This document shows, one piece after another, positions 45,696-57,202 of a DNA stretch of 64,000 nt; within the stretch, counting starts at the first letter, position 1, and each line of letters begins with the position of its first letter. This stretch comes from Hydractinia symbiolongicarpus. Its lineage: Eukaryota; Cnidaria; Hydrozoa; Anthoathecata; Hydractiniidae. The notes below the pieces were generated by a model, which was not told the origin of the DNA, did no database searches, and saw nothing but the letters and a program-made list of their open reading frames with translations. The stretch lies in contig NC_079885.1 in the NCBI RefSeq assembly GCF_029227915.1, positions 7,812,001-7,876,000 on the forward strand, written 5' to 3'. A program made the position numbers and the translations under genes.

Positions 45696-46801
45696 GAAAA
45701 AGTTAAGGACGTTGGAAACGAAGTTGGCTTTATTAAGTTACGCTTTTCTTTTACTGATTAAATAAATTTCTTCGTGCATTTCTATTAAGAAAGAAAAAGA
45801 TCTGAGGACAGGGTTGCCACGTACTTTTACAACGTAAATGCGAATTAAAACTGGAGTAGAAGGAGTGTTTTGATGCTGTTTTTATTTTACACGACGTTCC
45901 GCAGATTATATTTATATCCTGATAATATTAAAAGGTTAATGTTCCAATGTATATTTCAGTAAGCCCATATGACAACTTATATCTGTTTCATAATGTAAAA
46001 ATTGTTAAGAATATTAGCCAAAACATTTTGTTGGTTTTGTAAATTTAATGCACATCTATAATACCCGTATACGTCTGTCCGTCTGTCACGCAAAATGGTA
46101 CCGAAAGTAGCGAGATGAACGCTATGCGGTTTAAAAAGAACGGGCAAAACCGTGAATTTTTCACGGACCACCGACTAGTTTTAATAAAATTGAACTTCTG
46201 CAATCTCATGCCCAAGCCTTTATTTGTTCCACTATTCAAGTTACATAACCTACTCAATAACCTCCTTTATAAGGCTTCATAACGTCAATGGAAATATGAC
46301 AAAGTCGTTCCCAGAGCTGATATGTTGTTCTTAATAGCTGTCGGTATATCACAAGCATAGAATACCAATTGGGACAAGGATGCTAATGTCGGCATTTTAA
46401 ACGCCATACACTCCGATAAACGTTTTTTTATAAGAATTCTAAAATTATATATTTCTCTATTTTTCTAAACAATAGACCTCCTTTATTAGGATAAATTTTC
46501 GCAGGGATTAAATTTCGCAGATTTTGGCTATATCCGCGAAATTAAGTCCCCGTGAAATTCTGGAAAGTAGCCGTCCGCAAAAATTTATATCGCGAAGTTT
46601 ATATAAGAAAATTTCCGTAAAATTTTATAGTGGAAATTTCCACTTCCACAAGCGTTCGTACATAGTTTTCCTTACTTCCCTTGTCACCTCCCTATTATTC
46701 TATAAAAAAGTAAAAATTATGAGATACAATTTATTTTATCTTTCAAAATAAACTACCTTTAGTCATCGATTACAAAGAAAAGTATTTACTTTTGAACATT
46801 C
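45696..46801. other. Spacer with polyadenylation signal, repeats and a Helitron
   Basis: AATAAA at 45761 should end the coiled-coil gene's transcript. A foldback end lies at about 45797 and a Helitron at 46055-46178. At 46490-46600 is a TTCGCAGG...CGCGAAATT repeat. No gene is seen. Confidence 0.55.
46055..46178 (+). mobile_element. Short non-autonomous Helitron
   Basis: An A precedes TCTATAATACCCGTATACG at 46055, then CTGTCCGTCTGTC. The 3' end has the hairpin CCGTGAA-TTTT-TCACGG followed by ACCACCGA and CTAG (46175-46178) with T after it. All Helitron landmarks are present in 124 bp. Same family as the array at 1044-1600. Confidence 0.78.
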
Positions 46802-47339
46802 TTTCACAATAGATTTCGCTGTTTGTCAAGAACATTAACCTAGACATAGAGCTAATTTTGCCAGTTTTGAAAAATAGACTAAAATGTCGAAACGCTACAA
46901 TAAGTCCTCGCGAAACATTAGAAAATAGCTCATCCTTGAAAATAAGTCCGCGCGAAATGCTCGATTTTCGCGAATAAGCTTAACCACAAAATTTAATCAC
47001 TGCGAAAATTTATCACAATAAAGTATTGTTTTTAACCTGAAATCCTCGTGAAAAAAAAGTGCGTATTTGAATTCAGACTTGTAGCTAGCCAATAATTTTG
47101 GCAATTTTTTTTATCTGCATCAACGATCATAACCAATAATTGCATTTTATAATTCATCAAGTTGCATTGTTTTTACATCATTTAAACTTTTGAATTTGCA
47201 AAACATTCTAACCCTCGACACTAATACTTACCGATCTTGTTTTTTGTATCTCTTTTATACTAAACTTGATTAAATTAATACCCTGGGAATAAAGTTGGTT
47301 TATGAAAAGACCGATATAGATTCTTTGAAAACTGAAATT
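46802..47339. repeat. 520-bp direct repeat, copy B
   Basis: See copy A at 44523-45045. Here it lies about 600 bp before the damaged copy of the coiled-coil exon. Confidence 0.92.
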
Positions 47340-47940
47340 GGTTTTTGGTATTGGTTGAGCGTATTTTCTCACAGGAAATATAGTTTTTAGAAATATATAT
47401 TTCAAGATGAAACTTTTGCAGTGGTTTCGAGAGACGGAAAATTTCAGGTCAGAAATATTACTTGTTTGATACACGAACTTTAACGCATATTTCTGCGGAA
47501 GGGGCAAGTGCGTAGTCCAGTAACTAATCTTATATTTTTTAATTTTTGATATTTTTGACGAGAGGAGGGAAAAAAGATAGCGCACTAAAAAAGCAGAGTT
47601 GCAAAATCAGGACAGACATTGAACCGTGAGAGCAGAAAAAAGAAACAGGTATCCTGTCTTGCAAATGCGCTAATATTTAATGCTGGCTAAAATAACCTAA
47701 TTCGTAGAGATAGGAAAGCTTCATTCTAGCAATTGAATTTCGTACAGAATCTTAATAGAATAAGATAGCACGTTTTTTTTCTAAACAAAAGTAAATAAAA
47801 GTAAACTATAGAGGCTTTTCCTATAAATATCCATGTTTTCTACTCCCCCCTTTCCCCACCTTTCCCTTTTTATTTGGTACCTCGCAGTACTTTATTTTCC
47901 CCCATTGTGAACAACAAATTTTTACCCTAATTTTCTAGAA

Positions 47941-48521
47941 GATATTCCCAACTGCCAAACATGTCAACAGAAGAAAATACGGCGTCAAAAATTAACATAC
48001 GACGTTCTTCACTTTACCAGAACGGTAACAAAAAATATTCGCAGTTCACATGTTCTACAGGTAGACGAAAAACCATTGATAACGTACTCCCTTCAAATAA
48101 TGAAGCATTATCCTCCACCAGCATTTTAAACCGAAGACATTCAGCCAAACCATGTTCGAAAAACACATACAGAATGGCCGGCGGATAAAATAGAGGAACG
48201 TCGAAGAAAGTCGATAGCTGAAAGGTCGTCGTCAATGCTGCCGACAATTGATGCATCGACATTAAAACGCCTGCAGCGATTAGCTCTTCAAAAGTCGTTT
48301 GAAGAATGGAAAAAAGAAAAGGATGAAGCCTCTAAGAAACAACTAGAAAAATAAAAGCGAAAAGAAGAAGTAAGAGAGGCGAAAACTAACAAAGAACACG
48401 AAGAGTTAAAAAATAAAAAATTGAAGAATGGCTGAGAAAGAAACATGAACAAGACGTTGAAACCGAGTTGACTAAAATACAAAAACTTCATCAAACGAAA
48501 TCTTTGAAAGCTATACCTTAA
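47941..48521 (+). pseudogene. Broken copy of the last exon of the coiled-coil gene
   Basis: An acceptor-like TTTTCTAG at 47940 opens a Ser/Arg-rich frame like exon 2 of the gene at 41701-45695. The frame shifts near 48175, then reads RRRKSIAER and FEEWKKEKDEASKK, hits a stop at about 48352, continues KRKEEVREAK, shifts again near 48418 and ends EEWLRKKHEQDVETELTKIQKL. The order matches the intact exon's EWKEEKEKYY, EWLKKKYEEEVSAELALMQKL. Protein-level likeness is clear but diverged, so the copying is old. Confidence 0.8.
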
Positions 48522-50326
48522 ATTGATTAATTTTCGCGAATTTTATCTATACTTGCTAAAACTTATCTCCGCAAAAATTCCCGGGAATTCCAATTCGCGA
48601 AAAATAAATCTTCTCGAAGTTATTAAATGAAACTTACGGAGCGTTTGAAAAGACATATTTCGTTTTATTTTCTTCGGTATTTTATTTTTTATTATTTTTA
48701 TAAAAATAATCGTCAGTCTTAACGATTTGGCACAAGTTTAAAATAACTACCTTATCTCTAAATAAATCTGAAATGAATCAAAATAACAAATTAAACTGGA
48801 TTAGTAAAAATAACTCATTGCAAAAAACTGGTTTATTCGCGAAATATCTGGACATAAGTGATTCACAAAAATTAATCTCCCCGAAATGCATTTTTTGGAA
48901 CTCAAATTCTTCGCACTTATTAATCAAATTAAGGTATTAACTATTTAATCAAAAAATTAAGAACCTTATGTTAGTCAACAGTATATATCTGTAGTTGGAT
49001 TTAAATCATACCTTTCGGATCATATGGATTGATTTTTTTTGTTTTATTTGGCAGGAAACAGTGCTTCAACAATATCAGTGTTTGGAATGTCAGTCGGATA
49101 ATTGCACTTGCTACATATTTTGTGTAGCGAGGAAGAACACTGGAAGTACGTCTAAAAAAGACATTATTGGTTAAAAAAGGGCCTGCTTTATAGAGATATT
49201 TATATAAAAGTTTGACCTCAGAGTCATTTGACTTTATTACGAAGTTTCACAATGCACAGGTCTGGGCACTAGCGATTCTTACAGCAATTTGAAGCAAGGA
49301 AATTCAATACATATTGAATAAGAATGTATATTATCAAGAAGAAAACAGTTTCAAGACCTAAACTTGGTTATCAATTTGTTTATGTTGTAGCTACAATCCC
49401 GGTCAAAATATATTGGCAGTAAGCTACAAAAAGTGCAGTATAATCCTTTCCTACCCCCTCTCCCCCATTATCAATGTTTGGAAACGTGTTAGCACAACTT
49501 TTGAACATTGATGCTGGGGAAAGGGGGCTTTGTACTTATCTTGCTCTTGCTGCACGTGTAAAAAGGGTTTACTGCCATTATTTTTCACCGGGATTGTAGC
49601 TACACTCAGTTTTGATGATAGCTACACGAAAAGTTAGCAGTCAAATGAGAAATAAATTTTATTTTTGGTAGCATCGCAAGTTTTTTTAAAAAAATGCTTC
49701 ATTTTAATGAAAAAAGGGGCTAAAATTACCTTGGCTTGGCAGTCCTAAAAAAAGGCAATTTGTTCCATTTTGATTTGCTCCTAACAAAGATTCTTCGCCA
49801 AAAAAATCAACACTAGTGACTGCATTCAAATTGACTAGAAAGGCAAAGCAAGACGGCTACAAAAAGCAAGGACTGTATTTATTTTTCTGCCACGCCAATT
49901 TTCAACCGCTGAAAGATTTTACTATAAAATCTGCTGTCAAAATTCATCGCGCAAATTACATAAACACTCCCTTGTTGTTTTTAACGTTAGTCACTTAATA
50001 AACGGCCATTTCGCAGCTGTCATAAAGTGAGAAATAAAAAAATAAATAAAAAGTACAACATTTTAAGGTATTCAAAAAGCTCTTTAGTTTTAGTTTTCTA
50101 TACATACAAACATTCGTCCACAAAAGATTCAATTTCATATTTCTAGTCTTTTTATTTTTCTCGGATAGCCTGTTTGTTTCCAACGAAATCAATCTACCAT
50201 CTCCACCATTGATTTTAATGGCACTTTAGATCTTCTTTAAACAAAACTTGAAAACAAAACCAAATAGCGGTGCTTCTGTCACGTCACTTTGCAATAACAC
50301 AGTACAAGGAATCCAACGAGACCACA
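48522..50326. other. Intergenic DNA between the pseudogene and CNOT11
   Basis: CG-word repeats (TTTTCGCGAATTTTATC, CCAATTCGCGAAAAATAAATC) at 48525-48615 and a related block at 48835-48910. Nothing else is recognised. The part just below 50326 is the CNOT11 3' UTR. Confidence 0.5.
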
Positions 50327-53300
50327 TCAGGGCTTACTTCCAGTTGGACTAGTGTTGTTACTGCCACCAGCTTTCGCCGTCATACCGTCACTTCCGTCGT
50401 TACTTTCAACAGATCGTAAAAGGCGAAACAAACTTGCGGCTTCTCGTATGTTACTAAATTCGATGCAAAAAGCTTTGACTTCGATGGCTATATCTTGTAT
50501 GTTTATGCTTTTGTTTCGTATCAATGACTGAAGAAAAACGCACACCTATGATGAAAAAAGTTAGTATGTGTGAACAGGTACATCAGTAAAATACGTAACA
50601 CTGAAATTCTAGGATGCGCTGGAAGGTTTAACATCGATTCTGAAGAGAAGATACATATTAAAAAAGAGTAATGGAAGAAAATAGACAGGGCAGGTAAATT
50701 AAAGCGTCTTAAAAAAGGATAAAGTGCTAATTTTTTAGTATTCCTATTTTCCCAAACTTCGGTTGTATCCGCGTATATTAATACAGTGGAATATCTCTAT
50801 CTCGACTACTCTTTATCTCGAACTTAAGTCTCGGTCCCTTTGTGGTCCGCCTAAGGTTTTTCCTTTATTTATCTCGAACTTTCTCTATCTCGAACAAATT
50901 TTTTGGTCCCTTGCAAGGCAAAAGACATTGCATTGATTGTAAAACAAACTTCTGTAAACATTATGTGTTTTTTTCCCAACTTATACGAAGTGACCCTGTC
51001 ACTTCGTATAAGTGACCCAGGCCAAAAATAAAGCTGACATCGACACAATTACGAAGAAGTATAAGATACTCAAAGAGACAGACGAAGGAAAAACTTTTCA
51101 AATACAATATAAAAAGTAAACCTGGATATGATTGAGTCTTGTTTATAAATTGCGTTTATAGCCTTTCAGACTAAGTTGTACGAAAAAAATGAAAAATATC
51201 TCGATAACTGAGACAAACTAAGCCATTTTATAAAAATCCTATTCACAAGGAGATTCGGTTAAGCAGAACACCCGCTGACTAGGACATTTTTTCTCGGTTC
51301 CTTGAGCGTCTTAAAGAAAGTACACTGTACTTGCAAATTCTTCGTGAAAATTCACGTCAAAGGCTTAAAAGATTTTTATTCGCAAAAATAAGTACTCGTA
51401 AAATAGGATTTTTTAAGAAAATTCAGAAAATTAAGTCATGCAATATTAGTATACCTAAGATGAAGGTTACACAGATTACACTGGCTGTCTGTTAGCTACA
51501 TGTACTAATGATGTGACCTCCAGTCATAGACACGGGTTACTATTGTAAATTTGGGTCATTCCAAAGTTTAATTGCTGCTTTGGACATGAATTGTTACAAT
51601 CTCTTAATAGACCTGTAGTTTTGGTCTGCATGCTAAGATTTTACAAAATAAATACTAACAAATCTACGTTGCAGAAGGAATTACCGAACTCAACAAATGG
51701 TTCAATGGCTTACCAATCTAACCAAACGACTTTGCATGTATTTGTCTTTTATCGTTTCACATTTACTGATGCAGTTCGAGATGTAGAAGTGGATGAATTC
51801 TCGCGGTAAATCGACAGCTGTCGTTAATCTGTTGACGACTTCCATGGAATGTAACGACATCTCCATGTTAACAAGCACAGAGAAGTATCTGCGAAAAAAA
51901 TAATGATGTTTGTGATAGAAAGAATAGCTTAACTGGTAAAATTTAGTTGATATTAACATGATATTATTAAAATTTCAGGACTGATTCTAGTTCCTAATTT
52001 CGTTGTTCACGCTTGACTCGAAATAAAAAATCATACAGCACATAAACTAAGGAAAAATGAGGGAAGAAGGGTAGGTGATTTTCAACTGTACGAAGAAAAT
52101 TCTTAAGGATAATAAAAAAAAACACAAAAAAACGGGTCTAAAAGAAATAACACTTCAAGAAAGGCAACACCATATAAAACTTCATAAGGGATAGAAATTG
52201 TCTCTAAGACATTTTTAGGTTTGTCCTGAGGCAAAAACCATGTCCTGAGTATTGCATCTTTCCGTACACACGCGCGCTGATAAAAAATCAACACGTACTC
52301 TGTTATTTGCGTCGATTGCATCATCTTGAGAAGGACTTCAATGGCGACCAGAGGATTATTCTCGACGAGGTCCGGAAGTTTACTGGGAGTGAGTCCAACA
52401 TGATACACAAGTTTGCTGTCTTTCTCAAGTGCAACTAACAATTGCTAAAGTAAGAGGTACAAAACCAAATCAAAATAAAGTCCAACAATTTAAACTGAAC
52501 ATTTTATATTTTCTACAAAATCAAATTCTATCTTAAGACAATTTGGCACAGCTTAGGAAAGACTTTTGTAAATCATGGATGAGTCAAATAGCTACATACA
52601 GCTTGAAACAGGTTCCCCTTTAGAACCATTCTCTGCCCAAAAACGTTAGTGAATACGTTTTTTTACAAAGCAATTATATACAAAATAAGGGTTGCCATAA
52701 AAATTCAACTTCGTTTCTGTGTGTACAAAACACTGTGGCTTATACACGTTAGCTATAGAATAAATAGCAAAATAATTTTTGGTTGACGGTCTGGTTAGTC
52801 AGGGTGGCCACAGGTTTAAGATTTTGCTTGATAAGATTTTTTGAAGAATTTAGGAAGAAATCATTTATTTTAGGATATTGTAACATGGCAATAAAGAGTT
52901 ACTAATATTAAAGTCTGTTTTTTTCAAAGCGTAATAACAAAATATAAATAAAATATAAATACTGTGAAAGAATAAAAATGCATGTGGCTTAAAATAATTC
53001 TAGATTTTAGGGGCAATCAAAATTTTGGGTTATTTAGGAGATTTTAGGTGTTGCTATGTGGTCAGTTTTGCTAGTGAACCCAAGCAATGTTATCCACATT
53101 AATATTCCCATAAGAAGCAATGCACTAACAAAAAGCATAATGGAGGAAAAAGATGAAATGTACCTGTTGTTGTGGCAAAGATAATGCACCTTTGAATGCT
53201 TTTGCCATTAGCTGGCGTACTTCAACTTCTAAAGAATTTTCACTGCACATCATTTCATCCCATTCGATTGAATAGTTCTTTTCCAGTGGGTTCATCCACA

Positions 53301-56300
53301 CAACCTCACCATGCTCAGGTTTATGTAATGGTGGAGCAAGACTTACAAGCGGTGGTTGGAAGGGTTGCTCTAGTTGAGGCTTAGGAGCATTGCAGATTAG
53401 AGCTTCAATTACTTGGTGTGCAGCTACAGGACAGAGACACCCAAAATCTTTTTTAGTTACAGAAAATTAAATCAAGGCAAAAAAATTGACAATATTAACA
53501 TTTTGAATATTGTTTGATTCTGCACAGGCTTATAAATTTTTTATAGGTTTGAAGAAACAAGACTAAATGTTATCTGAATCATACCTTGAAGATTTACACT
53601 TCCATTGCCATCTAGATCAGGGTCAGGTATAACTGGACTAATGCCTGATCTGCTTACTTGAGGCAAATCTTTTTGCCTTTCTTTTAACGACATTTCCAAG
53701 CCGTTAACATCAATACTGACAGTTGAGGGGATCTCAGCAGAAAGCACTTGGCGAGGTGTTTTCTTTAACAACTGTGAAATAAAATATAACATTTAGTTCT
53801 AATCGATGCTTAATAAGCTAAAATGCATTGTAGATAAACAATGTGTCATAGTAGGAAATGGTTGACCCTGATGGGGAATCATTCCCTGCATTACACACTT
53901 TCATTGCGACCAGTGTTATTTGTGATCCCCGGACCTCTTAAGTAGACAGGCAAAATAATGCAGACGGTAAGCCGCCGTCTATCCCATTTTTTTATTTTCA
54001 GGTAGAGGCATTTTTTGATCTGGAAATTAAAATATAGCTTGCATGTTGTTTAGATTTAGAGCATATATCAGTTAAAGATGCTAGTATATAGCCACAGTAC
54101 AAAAGCTTTTAACCATAAATTGACTTTCTTCACCTAGGGTCTGCATTTTTTTGCCTGTTGATTTTTATGAGAATTCCTTAAAAAAGTAAACATTGAAACT
54201 TGTCTATTAGGGTACTGTCTTTGAGTTGTTTCCACCAGGCCAAGCACAGTTGTTGTGGTACAATTAAATATTTTAAAAACATGTAAAGCAAAACAAACCT
54301 CTCTCGTTAAAGCAGGTGAGGTTACCAACTGATACAAAAAGACTTTCTCTTGTTTTGAAATTTCCATCACTGGGTTCTTATTTGGATTGTCAGACAACAC
54401 ATGAACAAATAATGGAGCAAATGGATTCTTCACCACCGGCTGACTGCGATACATTTCAAAAAGAAGAAACAAGACGCTGACTCGTTGGTTTGGATCTGGG
54501 AGTAAGTCAGGTTGCTGAAACATCATTAGCTAAAAAAAACACCAGCTGTAAAAATGTTTTTTATGGTTCTGTGTAATTTTTGTCAAGCAAATATATATAC
54601 ATAGAACTAAATATATATAGAACTACTTATTTCATGAAATTGACATGCATATAATCATTACGTCACTCAAATTCACAGTGAAATTAACAAATGCCAACAG
54701 AAAACTTTTGTTGTCAATTGTTACATAAGTTATTTTTATGGTTTATTCTTTCCTTTTTGACATTTGTTATCCTCTTCAGCCCTCTCCTCAGAGTGGAACT
54801 TGACCTTTCTTTGTAATTTTTTTAAGTTCTAAACCCATTTTTTATCCCATTTTATGAAAGTCTTTTGCAGGGTCATTTGCATCAAATGTTAGGCACCTTA
54901 GGACGCCTAAATGGTTTCAAGCGTGTGATTAATCGCACGCCTGAAAAATAAATATTGAGTTTTCAAAATCAACCTATAAAATCCATTTTTTCGCTTGCGA
55001 TGGCAGCCCTTGAAATAATTTTTGAAGACTCCTTAGAAAAAACGTCCGATAAATTTCGGACTGGGTCGGACACTTTTAGATCTCAGAAATTATTGAATAG
55101 TCCTATTCATAGCCAACCTGACCATCCTAGCTAATTCACTGCTCCTGACTTAGTTTAAAGAACTACGTAGACATAAATATATTTTGCCTGGCCCCTTCAT
55201 CATTGATAACCAGGTCTTACCAAAAAATCCAGCCATGTAGGTCTTAACTGGAGGTGAACACTGACGGAGCACGGATGAAGCAAGTCTGCAAATATGCACT
55301 TACAGGCAGAATAGACACTTTATCATGGATTTAATTGTATATAATTACTTTATTTGACAAAACAATTGGAAACCATAGCAGGTCGGAATTTAATGGATTT
55401 TTTCTTTATGCCTGTAAAAATGAAACCCATGTGCGGTATAATTTTTTTTTGTAAAAATTTTGTTAAAGTGTAGCTGAGCTTTCTGAATGAATTTTGAAGT
55501 TTTATTTAAGCCACATGGATGAAGATTTTTTTCAATTCGAAAACAAAGCATATCTTTGCCTATTTGCTTGTGATAACCTGAAAAATAAAAGAGAAATATA
55601 AAAATGACAGTATAGTCATGCATACTATTTCGGACATGTAGAAAAGGAAGTTAAGATTGAGAGAGTTGCTATACCAGTAGACGCTCGATCATCGTGTTTG
55701 GGGTTCATGATTTAAAACGTCCCCCAATTTTCTACGGCACAATGAATGCGCAACAAAAATAACCTCAGAGCCCTATCACATGCATAACATTCTTTGCATG
55801 TGCATTTTATATCGCACATGTTACTTGATTTACACGTGCGAATCATCGCACACCTACTCAATTGTTCCTGAAAAAGGCTGTACTTTCGTCCAAGGTTGTC
55901 CCATTAATAAACTGGCTGTGCCAACCATGAACGTACTGACTACAGATGCGGTCAAACTTTAGACACAGGACTGGGGGCTGGCAAACAACTTACAAAAATA
56001 CAAAGCAAAATACGAATTGAACGTTAGTCATATGTGTGCATTGAAGTGTATTTTTTGAAGTGCATTTATTTGGAGTGTATTTTATTTTGCCTAAAAATGC
56101 GTCTGCATTTTATGACTTACAAAAATCGAAGGCCATAGTCTTAAGTCAACTAGTCACATACTTTACTGCAATGAAACTTGGGCCGACCAGGTCATCACTT
56201 CATTGACTGTATTTACTGTCTTCAACGTTGCGCATTGAGACTCATCTCATTTGAACGACAACTATCCCATTCCACCCCCCCTTTTCTTTTATCTTGGCAT

Positions 56301-56978
56301 TTTGAAATTTCCTAATTTGGTTCATATGAAAAAGATACCTTTTCTTTACAATCTATTTCATGAGAATCTTCCTAGGGCAATTCTTTATACTTTCAATTTT
56401 GACTTTCCTCCTTCTCATCGGACTCGTGGATCTACTCTTGGTCTGATAAATCCCCCCCACTGTGTCCATCAAATCTTTGGGCTCAAATTCTATTCGACTA
56501 TAGTCCATTTATTCATGGAATTTTGTGCAAAACGACGGTGTTAGCTCTATTTCGAATATTTGCTATTTACCTAATCTTAACCAACAATGTAAAGCTATAC
56601 TGTTGAATAAATAATTTTATTCTATTCTTTAAATTGTTTCATTTTAAAATGGGATTAAAACTACCCTTTTAAAAACATTTTAAATTTAGCCAAAGTACCA
56701 TATATAAAAATATAAATGGAGAAATTGACAATTGGAGAACTTTATTTTTTTCAACAAACACGCTCAAAAAGCAGAGTCTGGAAGGTCATGCAAAATTGAT
56801 ATATAATCAAATCTTTGTCCTAAAGTCTTACCAAAGTAGTGCCAACTCTGAAGTAGTCATTTGGTCCAAAATAATGATGCAAAGCATTTGAGATAACTTC
56901 AAACGATGAAGAACCAGACACTGCTTCTTCCGATAAAATGCTAAGGATAGATGTCAGCTCTTTTGGAGAGAGCGTCAT
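50327..56978 (-). CDS. CNOT11: CCR4-NOT transcription complex subunit 11, seven exons, 454 aa
   Basis: CNOT11 is a subunit of the CCR4-NOT mRNA deadenylase that binds the CNOT1 N-terminus with CNOT10. Exons in transcript order: 56978-56832, 54529-54299, 53771-53585, 53423-53164, 52444-52299, 51888-51714, 50545-50327. Splice phases are 0,0,1,0,2,0 and all joins keep the frame with GT-AG borders. Hallmarks are [59 protein letters not shown], a Pro-rich middle, then the DUF2363 end: [59 protein letters not shown] and [17 protein letters not shown]. Human CNOT11 is about 510 aa, so a short N-terminal part may be missing. A 3' splice site (TTTCCTTAG) lies 11 nt before the ATG at 56978, which may be a 5' UTR or leader junction. 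Confidence 0.95.
50784..51327. mobile_element. Non-autonomous pogo/Tigger-type element in CNOT11 intron
   Basis: The left end CAGTGGAATATCTC and the right end (inverted) CAGTGTACTTTC are flanked by TA at 50782-50783 and 51328-51329. Subterminal TATCTCGAAC and GGTCCCTT words repeat at the left, and GGTTAAGCAGAACACCCGCTG is at the right. This is the typical 'TCGAAC/ATCTCGA' style of pogo elements. No transposase is seen in its 544 bp. Confidence 0.7.
56222..56610 (+). mobile_element. LINE 3' end fragment in CNOT11 intron
   Basis: A frame at 56251-56544 carries [18 protein letters not shown] followed by [16 protein letters not shown]. This fits the C-terminal 'H-x-T-R-x-S ... G-P-x-I-W-N-S' block of LINE open frame 2. 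The fragment opposes the host gene's direction. A low-confidence match by pattern. Confidence 0.45.
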
Positions 56979-57202
56979 ATTTACTTTTTCTAAGGAAATT
57001 TGTATAAAGGTATATAAATTTTAGGAAGCTAGCTAGCTATATAGAAGACTTGCTATCTTGGTAAAATTTTTAGTTTTTCGGCAGGCAAAATAAAGCAATT
57101 CAATTAGCTAATAATTCTTTTTGGAGGATCTATTTGGTTAAAAAACTATTTGCCTACTGAAAAAAATATAAACAAAGCTTATAGCAAGTCATCTATTATA
57201 TA
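56979..57202. other. 5' side of CNOT11
   Basis: The 3' splice site at 56990 implies an upstream exon or a trans-spliced leader. The promoter may be split from the gene by the mariner-like element at 57203. Confidence 0.4.
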
